Shown in pieces: positions 23,263 through 31,100 of a stretch of 37,411 bases of DNA (positions are counted from its first letter, which is position 1; each line of letters begins with the position of its first letter). A program made the translations under genes and the position numbers. Source of the stretch: DAISJM01 sp036821485 (lineage in GTDB: Bacteria > Verrucomicrobiota > Kiritimatiellia > CAIQIC01 > JAGNIJ01); assembly GCA_036821485.1 (NCBI GenBank), contig DAISJM010000031.1, forward strand, positions 1 through 37,411. Reading direction: 5' to 3'. The notes beneath the pieces are model-generated. The model searched no databases. It was not told the origin of the DNA and saw only the letters and a list, made by a program, of their open reading frames with translations.

Positions 23263-25185
23263 TCACTCGTCCTTCATCGCCTTCCACGTCGTGTAGTGAT
23301 GAATCGCGAAGCCGCGGAAGCTCGGGCTACCCCTGTAATGCTCGGCCGCCTCTCGCAGCACAGCCTCCATCTCCGCCTTGGTCTTGCCCGCGAAGGTAAT
23401 CTTGTCTGTCATGATCTCCGTGGTCCGGAAGCCCGCTGCGGCAATCTCGCCCGACGCCTTGTTCGTCCACGCGAAAGTCTCGAAATCGCGGTAATCCGGA
23501 TTCCCGCGCACGGCCTTCGGCACGCGCTGCTCCAGTTCCCCAATGTCAGCCGTGCGGCCCGCGGTCGTCGCGCCGTACAGCGAATAGAGCGCCGCCAGCG
23601 TCCGCATGTAGTAATCCTGCGACGGCATGCCCGGTGACTCCGCAAGCCCGATGTAACGTCTCGAGCCGTCGGTGAAAGTCCTGACCTTGAACCCGCCCAC
23701 CGCGCTTGAAAGCATCGTCGTCGAACCCAACGCCCACCCCTGGTAGCCCATCCAGTCCGACTCCGCCGGACCATAAATGAACACCACCGGGGTCGGCTCG
23801 TAGCGGAAAGTCTCCACACCGATGTACGTCTGCTTGCCCACTTTGTCCGCGTAGTCGATCTCGCCCATCGCGTGGTAGATGATCCCGTCGACCCCGCCGG
23901 CGAAACTCCGGTAATCCATGATGCCGACGTTGTCGACGATATCGATGATGTGTTTCGCCGCGTCCTTCGTCACACCCTTGTAGGTGACGATCCCCTGCGG
24001 CGCGCCCTTCATGTCCTTCTCATCCAGCCAGAACGGAATGTCCACGCCGTACACCAAGTCGCTGCCCTTCTCCTTCAGGTGCGCCATGATGCGCTCGTTG
24101 AGTTCGAGATACTGCGCCAGGATCGCCTGCCGCGCCGGTCCGTCGAACCCGAGAATCTGATACGGTTCGTTGTCGAAATGAATCCCGTAGAAACGCTCTT
24201 CCGGCGCCGCCGTCTCGTTGTAACTCACGATCGCATCCACCACGGCAAGCACCTCATCATGCAGCCGCCTCAACGCATATTCCGGATAGCCGTCCATCGC
24301 GTGAACCCGAATGCCGCGCCCGTCCGCTTCGCGCAGGAATCCGCGCAGTTCATCCACCTTGCTCAGCTCGCACGACTTCGTTGCATCCTCTTCTTCCGCA
24401 ACAAGATACAGAATCTGAAAGAACAGTTCGTTCACGCCATGTTCCGCGCAGAAATCGAAAAGCTCCGCGCGCACAGCTTTGTCCGTGAGCACTGGGCCCG
24501 CTTCCCAAACCCACATCGCCCGCGACAACGTGGATGTCGTTGTGATCACCGCTCCGTGAGCGGCGTCTTTCCCCGCCGATTCCGGCACAGCCACATCCGG
24601 CGAACTCTTGAACGAGATGTCGTCGATGTATACCGCACCTTCACCCTGCTCCATGAAGTTCCACGTGATGCCTGCCAACCGTGACAGCATCACGCCACTC
24701 TCATGCAGCGGCACAACCACTTCCTGCCAATTCGTGGAAACCGGTCCGCCGAGATAATCGCTCACCGATTTCAGCGGCTTCGAATCGTCCTTCGCAAGCC
24801 AACGCTGATCGGCAATCTGCACGACCGCGTTTTCCCCGCCCTTCGCGCCGCGAATCCAGAACGACAGATAGGGGTAGTTGGACACATCAAGGAATGAATC
24901 GTCGCCGGGCGTCACGGTTTCATCGAACAGATGAATCCACGCACCGCAGTATCCGGTCTCCGCTTTCCGAAATCGGATCTCCATCGATCGGCCCGCGGCC
25001 CCGCGATGCACATCGGCCACAAGATGAATGGATGCCGAGGACGGCTCCGCCGCGAAATGATTGTAGCCACCACCCCGCGCATTCAGCAGCCCTTCGTCCA
25101 CGTTCCACACCGGCAGGATGTTCGTCGCCGCCATGGCGCCGGACACAAAGCATGCTATAATGGCCGCAAGTATCAGTTTCTTCAT
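23263..25185 (-). CDS. Secreted TIM-barrel glycosidase-like protein with N-terminal carbohydrate-binding domain
   Basis: Function not identified. A signal peptide (about 1-20, ending GAMA) is followed by a CBM11/CIA30-like jelly roll (about 22-200: SMEIRF, YPYLSFWIRGA, NWQEVVVPL, VYIDDISF) and a barrel-like domain from about residue 225: AMWVWEAGPVL, HGVNELFFQILYLV, GIRVHAMDGYPEY, FYGIHFDNEPYQI, VDNVGIMDYRS and YIGVETF. The D-N-E in HFDNEP and the E in VGVETF-like position resemble acid pairs of clan GH-A barrels, but no GH family fits well by eye. Two ATG codons are adjacent (25188, 25185); AGAGG is 5 nt before the second, so I start there (640 aa). It diverges from the HAD gene with 35 nt between starts and has no operator of the amylase type. 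Substrate unknown. Confidence 0.8.
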   Translation of the reverse strand: MKKLILAAIIACFVSGAMAATNILPVWNVDEGLLNARGGGYNHFAAEPSSASIHLVADVHRGAAGRSMEIRFRKAETGYCGAWIHLFDETVTPGDDSFLDVSNYPYLSFWIRGAKGGENAVVQIADQRWLAKDDSKPLKSVSDYLGGPVSTNWQEVVVPLHESGVMLSRLAGITWNFMEQGEGAVYIDDISFKSSPDVAVPESAGKDAAHGAVITTTSTLSRAMWVWEAGPVLTDKAVRAELFDFCAEHGVNELFFQILYLVAEEEDATKSCELSKVDELRGFLREADGRGIRVHAMDGYPEYALRRLHDEVLAVVDAIVSYNETAAPEERFYGIHFDNEPYQILGFDGPARQAILAQYLELNERIMAHLKEKGSDLVYGVDIPFWLDEKDMKGAPQGIVTYKGVTKDAAKHIIDIVDNVGIMDYRSFAGGVDGIIYHAMGEIDYADKVGKQTYIGVETFRYEPTPVVFIYGPAESDWMGYQGWALGSTTMLSSAVGGFKVRTFTDGSRRYIGLAESPGMPSQDYYMRTLAALYSLYGATTAGRTADIGELEQRVPKAVRGNPDYRDFETFAWTNKASGEIAAAGFRTTEIMTDKITFAGKTKAEMEAVLREAAEHYRGSPSFRGFAIHHYTTWKAMKDE

Positions 25186-25220
25186 CATGACCTCTTTCGC
25201 AGGTAACCGATGATAGTCGC

Positions 25221-25910
25221 ATGAAAGAAATTACGATAGTGCTTTTTGACATCGACGGGACCCTCCTCGACATGCGCGGCGCCGGCCGGAAATCCTTTGT
25301 CCGCGCGCTCAAAACCGTCTTCGGTTGGGACGACGAAATCCCGTACATCAACTTCGCGGGCAACACGGATTCCAGCGTATTCGATGAAGTCGTCCGCCAT
25401 CACGGCGTGACGCTGACCGATGCGGATCGCCGCCGGTTCTTCGCGCAGCTCCCGATCGAATTGGAGCAGACTGCGAAGGAAGTCGAACTCGTGATCTATC
25501 CCGGTGTGCGCCTCCTGCTGGAAACCCTGTCGGCCCGGAAGGATGTGGTGCTGGGCCTCGTCACCGGCAACGTCGCCGCGTCGGCCCGGATCAAGCTTCA
25601 GCAATTCGACCTGCACAACCATTTCGTTCTCGGCGCATACGGCGACGATCATGCCGATCGCGTGGATATCGCACGACTGGCCATGCGGCGAATCGAGAAC
25701 AAGATGAGGGACGATCAGCACATTCGCGGGTGTTTCCTGGTCGGCGATACGCCACACGACATCCTTGCCGCCAAGAGCATCGCAGCGCAGGCCATCGCCG
25801 TCGCCACCGGCAAGTTCAGCGAGAACGATCTCCGCAAAGCCGGCGCGGACCATGTCCTGACCGACCTCTCCGACACCCGCGCCATCCTCCGCATCCTCGG
25901 CCTCGGTTGA
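25221..25910 (+). CDS. HAD-superfamily hydrolase, phosphoglycolate-phosphatase-like
   Basis: Cytoplasmic phosphatase of HAD subfamily IA, 229 aa. The nucleophile motif is FDIDGTLLD (D10, D12), followed by a helical cap (about 18-90), motif II VTGN, a basic segment around RIKLQQ, and motif IV GDTPHDILAAK. VATGKFSENDL near the end is typical of PGP/Gph-like proteins. Likely substrates are small phosphorylated metabolites such as 2-phosphoglycolate; this cannot be settled from sequence. The start ATG is 32 nt from the divergent secreted barrel gene. An M23 peptidase gene follows 68 nt later on the same strand. Confidence 0.9.
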   Translation: MKEITIVLFDIDGTLLDMRGAGRKSFVRALKTVFGWDDEIPYINFAGNTDSSVFDEVVRHHGVTLTDADRRRFFAQLPIELEQTAKEVELVIYPGVRLLLETLSARKDVVLGLVTGNVAASARIKLQQFDLHNHFVLGAYGDDHADRVDIARLAMRRIENKMRDDQHIRGCFLVGDTPHDILAAKSIAAQAIAVATGKFSENDLRKAGADHVLTDLSDTRAILRILGLG

Positions 25911-25978
25911 GCATCTTGCTGCAAACAGCGCAATCACTCTTGCACTCCGAAGATTCCGCCGCTATGTAACAACGCGCC

Positions 25979-27094
25979 ATGCGAAGAACAAACAGTTACG
26001 CGAAGCATTTGTGGTGGATCATTCCGGTCCTTGTGGCGGACTACTTTCTCTTCAGCCACCTGCTCCGCCGCGGGCCCGCGCTGGAGGGCTCCCTGCCGGC
26101 GGCGCTTCAGAACGTCATCCCGGCGGCCATCGTTGCGCCGTCGCCTTGGAAGTCGCTCCGCTTTCCGACCGCCCAGGATCGCCTGCTTGACCCGGACCCC
26201 ATGGGCGTGTTCCAGCCAACCGCATCCGGCAATCCCGAGTCCGCCCTCTATGGTTCCGTCCGCACCGCCAACAACGGAAGCGGGTTGATGTCGTCTTTCC
26301 ACGAAGGCATTGATATCGCCGCGATGCAGCGCGATCGCGCCGGCCGCCCTCTCGATGACGTCATGGCCGTTGCCGATGGCCACGTTGCCTATGTCAACCG
26401 CATCGGCGGTAATTCCAACTACGGCATTTATGTCGTGCTCATCCATGACGATCCGGCGCTCGGCGAGGTCTATACGCTCTACGCCCATCTCGCGCGCGCG
26501 GAGCCCGATCTCCGTCCCGGCAAGACGGTCCGCGCAGGCGATGTGCTCGGCACAATGGGCAACACCGCATCGTCCGGCATCCCCATGGCGCGCGCGCATC
26601 TGCATTTTGAAATCGGCCTGATCAACAACATGCGCTTTGCGGCCTGGTACAAGGCCAACAAGCTCAAGCCCTATCACGGCAATTTCCACGGCCGCAATTT
26701 TCTCGGCGTCAACGCGCTGGACGTGTTTGCGCATGAACAGCGGACCCCGGATTTCGATTTTCTTGCGCACCTCGAAACGATACCGCCCGCTTTTGAACTC
26801 ATTGCGCGCACGTCGCGCACGCCCGATTTCTTCACGCGCTATCCGGGGCTGTGGGAGGGCTCGCCGGTTGATCACGGAGTCATCGTGTTGAAGGTGTCGG
26901 AAAGCGGTCTGCCGTTGCGCGGACGTGCAGCCACCGATACCGAGATGGCCGAACTCGGCCGCAAATCCAGCCTCGTCCTGAACGTCAACGAGGCCGTGCT
27001 CGGCCGTAACGGCTGCCATCTCGTTTCGCACGCCGGCGGAAACTGGAAGCTTGCCTCCAACGGCGAGCGCTGGCTCGAAGTCCTCACGTACTGA
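25979..27094 (+). CDS. Membrane-anchored M23 (LytM-type) metallopeptidase
   Basis: Predicted zinc endopeptidase of cell-wall peptides, 371 aa. An N-terminal membrane segment (WWIIPVLVADYFLFS, about 12-26) anchors it. The M23 zinc motif is HEGID (H108, D112) and the second motif is HLHFE (H207, H209), with YAH170 between, so the core residues are all present. The long tail after about residue 213 has no recognised domain. In the cell it should face the periplasm and either trim peptidoglycan or serve an unusual substrate. It has no coiled coil of the EnvC/NlpD type. A CDF transporter gene begins 58 nt downstream after a small hairpin at 27116-27131. Confidence 0.88.
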   Translation: MRRTNSYAKHLWWIIPVLVADYFLFSHLLRRGPALEGSLPAALQNVIPAAIVAPSPWKSLRFPTAQDRLLDPDPMGVFQPTASGNPESALYGSVRTANNGSGLMSSFHEGIDIAAMQRDRAGRPLDDVMAVADGHVAYVNRIGGNSNYGIYVVLIHDDPALGEVYTLYAHLARAEPDLRPGKTVRAGDVLGTMGNTASSGIPMARAHLHFEIGLINNMRFAAWYKANKLKPYHGNFHGRNFLGVNALDVFAHEQRTPDFDFLAHLETIPPAFELIARTSRTPDFFTRYPGLWEGSPVDHGVIVLKVSESGLPLRGRAATDTEMAELGRKSSLVLNVNEAVLGRNGCHLVSHAGGNWKLASNGERWLEVLTY

Positions 27095-27115
27095 AAGCCT
27101 CGCCTTCCAGCTTTC

Positions 27116-27131
27116 CTTGTCGCAAGACAAG
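27116..27131. other. Small GNRA-capped hairpin CTTGTC-GCAA-GACAAG
   Basis: A perfect 6-bp stem closed by GCAA lies between the M23 and CDF genes, 21 nt before the CDF ATG. No U-run follows, so it is not a standard terminator. It may be a leader structure or chance. Confidence 0.35.
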
Positions 27132-27152
27132 CCTTAGAGTTCCCGCACCATT

Positions 27153-28058
27153 ATGAGCAGCGCTGCGGATATAAGAGTCTTCAAGGCCAACCGCGTCACG
27201 TGGATCGGCTTCTACACCAACCTCGCGCTGACCGCGGTGAAGCTGGTCGCCGGCATTCTCGGTCACAGCGCAGCCATGGTGGCGGACGCGCTGCATTCAC
27301 TCTCCGATTTCGCGACGGACATCGTCGTACTCATCTGCTTCCGCGTCATCGGCAAACCGCCCGACAAGAGTCACGATTACGGCCACGGCAAGTACGAGAC
27401 ACTCGCCACCGCCCTCATCGGGCTGGCCCTTGTCGCCGTCGGCGTGGGGATTTTCTGGAGCGGCGCAAAGAAGATTTGGGCGGGCCTCCACGGCGTACAC
27501 ATCCCGACCCCCGGCGCCATAGCCCTTGTGGCGGCATTGATATCGATTGTGTTCAAGGAATGGCTCTACCGCTACACCGTCCGTGTCGGCCGCGAAATCA
27601 ACAGCCAGGCCGTCACCGCCAACGCGTGGCACCATCGATCCGACGCCTTCTCATCCATCGGTACCCTGATCGGCATCGGCGGCGCCATGACGCTCGGCGA
27701 GCATTGGCACGTGTTGGATCCGATTGCCGCGGTGATCGTCAGTCTGTTCATCTTGAAGGTGGCCGTCCTGATCACGCTCAGCAGCGTGAAAGAACTGACG
27801 GAAGAGTCGCTCGAAGACGCCGCAGAACAGGAAATCACGGCCATCGTGGCGGCGGTCAACGGCACCATCCGGCCGCATAATCTGCGGACCCGCCGCATCG
27901 GCAACACGGTCGCCATCGACCTCCACGTATGCGTCGCGCCAGACCTGAACATCACGGAGGCGCACGGCATTGCGTCGAACGTGGAGAAGGCCTTGCGGAA
28001 ACGATTCGGAGAAGAGGCCTTCGTCTCCGTGCATATCGAGCCGGAAGGATCGGACTAG
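27153..28058 (+). CDS. Cation diffusion facilitator (zinc-type) transporter
   Basis: Inner-membrane metal/proton antiporter of the CDF family, 301 aa, the usual length. It has six predicted membrane helices. The metal site is HxxxD in helix 2 (H48, D52 in HSLSD) and HxxxD in helix 5 (H160, D164 in HHRSD). In the family the HD-HD pattern goes with zinc preference, whereas DD-HD proteins such as FieF also move iron or cadmium. DYGHGKYE follows helix 2 as expected. The cytoplasmic C-terminal domain (about 215-301) has the GNTVAIDLHVCVAPDL strand and ends in SVHIEPEG, the metal-sensing dimer domain. It ends just before the hairpin at 28060-28087. Zinc as substrate is an inference from the motif. 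Confidence 0.92.
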   Translation: MSSAADIRVFKANRVTWIGFYTNLALTAVKLVAGILGHSAAMVADALHSLSDFATDIVVLICFRVIGKPPDKSHDYGHGKYETLATALIGLALVAVGVGIFWSGAKKIWAGLHGVHIPTPGAIALVAALISIVFKEWLYRYTVRVGREINSQAVTANAWHHRSDAFSSIGTLIGIGGAMTLGEHWHVLDPIAAVIVSLFILKVAVLITLSSVKELTEESLEDAAEQEITAIVAAVNGTIRPHNLRTRRIGNTVAIDLHVCVAPDLNITEAHGIASNVEKALRKRFGEEAFVSVHIEPEGSD

Positions 28059-28059
28059 C

Positions 28060-28087
28060 GGCGGACGGAGATTTCTCTCCGCCCGCC
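28060..28087. terminator. Hairpin between converging genes, likely bidirectional terminator
   Basis: GGCGGACGGAGA (28060-28071) pairs with TCTCCGCCCGCC (28076-28087), 11 of 12 positions matching, with a 4-nt loop. It lies between the stop of the CDF gene (28058) and the stop of the converging amylase gene (28103). There is no long T-run, so release may be imperfect. Confidence 0.6.
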
Positions 28088-28102
28088 TCATCGCCTCAAG
28101 AG

Positions 28103-31100
28103 CTATTTCGCCACACGCGCGTACGGAGCAGTGAATTGATCGTGATCCTCCCACTCGACGGAGGAGTTGCTGCCCGTAACACCCGGCGAATCCAAGGTCG
28201 CCCCGTCATTGGGGATGCAATCCATGGACGAGGTGGACCCCACGTTGATGAACACGCCGAGGCCGTTCGCCTCGAGCGTTGCCTTGGTCAGGCCGATGGA
28301 CGCCAGCGGGATGGCCATTTCATAGAAGCTATCCCGGGAGGTGTCGTGGCCCGACGAGATGTACTCGGTCAAGGCGCTGTTGGTGTTCGACAGGTAGTTG
28401 TCGACATCGCTGTACGGGCCCAGCAGCGTCGACGAGGCGCAGCCCGCCGCCCTCGCAACGGTGATGGTCTGCTCCGCCGTGGTGAAGTAGTCCGTCCCCC
28501 GGCTCGCGTCTCCAGCAAAGACCCCGCCCACCGACCTGGAAATATAGGACGAATACAGGTCTGACCGCATGCCAATCTGGTAGTCCGGAAGGTCGGTGCC
28601 GGTCATCCGGTCGTTCTTCGCCCACATGTTGCTGGCAGCCCCCGCACCGCCAATCGTATCGAGGGAAATGAACTGGAGGATGCCCTGACTGGTGGAAATC
28701 CGGCCGCTGAGCGCGGAACCCGCATTCGCAGGATCGAGCTTGTCGGTCACGTCCGCAAACTGCCACGCCAGGTAAAGCTTGGTGTCATCCCAGCACGCCC
28801 ACAGGTGGGTGATGTCGGCCGGACCTTCGTGCATCGTCCAGTTGGAGCCCAAGCTCCGCGGGTCGTCGTTGACCATGTCGATGGCGATCAGCATGTTGGT
28901 GGTCCACTCGCCGCCGGTATTGGCGCCGTCGATCGTGATGCCGGCTGAACGATAGAGCCCCTTGGTCGGATTCGTCGAGTAAGGCGTGAACTTGCCGTTG
29001 CCGTTGGTACTGCTGCCGCCACTGACCGTGATGCTGTAGTTGGCGCCGCCGTTGTTGTTCCAGGTGTTGCTTCCCGCGCTGTCGTAGGCCACCAACGCGT
29101 AGCGGATCGTCGTACCCGCGGCAAAGCTCCCCAGGTTGATTGTCCAGATGTCGTTGCTCGCGCTCGGCGTTCCCTTCGTCAGCGCAGCGGCGGGCCACGT
29201 CGAACCACCATCCGAGTTGTAGACAATGCCCGCACTCGACGCCGCACCGATGGGCGCGGTTTCGAAGGTGACCGTCAACGCTTCGCCCGCATCCAGAAAC
29301 CCGGCAGCAGGATTGTTCGAGATGCCGCCTGTCCACGAAACCGGCAGGCCCGCCGCGGTCTTGGTGAAGGTGTAGACCTTCTGGGTGCTGACGCTGTAGT
29401 ACGTGCTGCCGTCCAGCGTCAGGGTGCGAGTCTGTCCGTTGGTCATATCGCTGCCGAACACGATGACATCCCCGTTGGCATACGATGTGGCAGTGCCGCC
29501 CTGCACCGTGTAGGTGGAGGAGATCACGTTTACCCCATGCACGCTCAAGGTCACGCTGACATTGGTCCCGCTGAAAGCACCACCCGCCGGCAGGGCCCCA
29601 ACGCTTACGCTGTCAGCCGGCTGGTCGACGGCCGGAACAGATCCGCGCATACGAATGATGACGTTGGGCTCGTTGGCTCCCGGAATGGCCAACAGGTCGC
29701 TGGCCGTCGTGGTGGTCTGGAAGTCCTCCCAAACCCAGCCATTGCCTTCCGCATTCATGTTGGTCGCGCGCTGCAGGACATACGTGCAGTTCTTCGAGTT
29801 GCCGTCACCGCGATAGAATCCGATCCAGCCAGGGCTCAGTGACTTCACCATGAGCGCATCCACCACAAACGGATCGGTGCCGACAAAGAACTCTTCACGA
29901 TCCGGGGATCCATCCCCATCGAAGTCGCTGATCGAGTTGAACACATAGCCGGTCTGCGTGACGCGCGCATCCGCGACGAATGCCGCAACCCAGGCGGGAT
30001 CCACGCCGTAGGTTTCGTTCGACGACGAAGGTACGGAGAAACGGAGTCCGGTCAGTGATACGTAGCTGGTGCCGAAGTTTCCGTAGACGTCCGGTTGCTC
30101 GTTGGTGTTGGGGCAGATGCAGCTATCACCCAGGTATTTTCCGGACAAATAGCTGTTGTTTCCATTGTTGGTGTTGATGCTGATCATCAGGCCGGAAAGG
30201 AAGACGTTGCCGAGAGCCTGCGCATTTGTCACACCAAAGAAGGAGAGCGGAATCGCGCACTTCCACGAAGACGCCTGCTGGTTGTTGTAGCCATACGCAC
30301 CGAACTGGATGATCTTCGAGCCGGGCACGCCGTAGAAGGACTGAGGGCTTCCCTCCGTGCCATGAGGCGTGGCGAACACGCCCTGCCCGAAGTCCGGGCC
30401 TTCGGAGTGATACAGGCCGAAGTTCGTGTGGTTGGCATCGCCGTAGATGTCGCCCAACAGGATCGCGCAGTGCACCGCCGGCCCGAAGCCGACATTGTGC
30501 AGGTGATCCAATCCGCTCGGCAAACTGTTCACGTACCAGAAGTTGTCCGCGCCCTGATTCGTTCCACCGCTGACAAAAATGACATAGGCATTGTTGTCGA
30601 CGTCCGTCGGCATGGAGACGCCGGTTCCGCCAAGGTAAAGATAGGTGGCGTCGTAGTTGACGTAGATGGTGCCGAAATCGCCGAACCCGTTGGTGCCGTG
30701 CGTGATCGCCCCACCGCCCGATGTGACCAGGTCGAAGACCTCGCCGGCCATGTCGGGCGTGGCCTCTGCCATCCGCACTTCGGCCTGCTCCTCGGCAACA
30801 TTGACCGTGTAGAAGCTGCCACCATTGTTATCCACCACCACTTCGCCCGTCGGAATATTACTGGCCGTGACGTAGTACTTGATCACCGATCCCGCCGCCG
30901 GGATGCCCAGGTCGCTGTTGAACCAGATGCCACGGCTGTCGACCCAGTTCGTGTTGGCGGTCATGCCGGCGGGGGTCCAGTTCACACCGCCGTCCACGGA
31001 GGTGAAGACCGTTACCGCTGCCTGCGTCTCGTTCGTCGCGGAGGTGACCAGCGTGTTGACGTACAGGTTCTCCGAAGCCTTGGCCACCGTCGGGTAGTTG

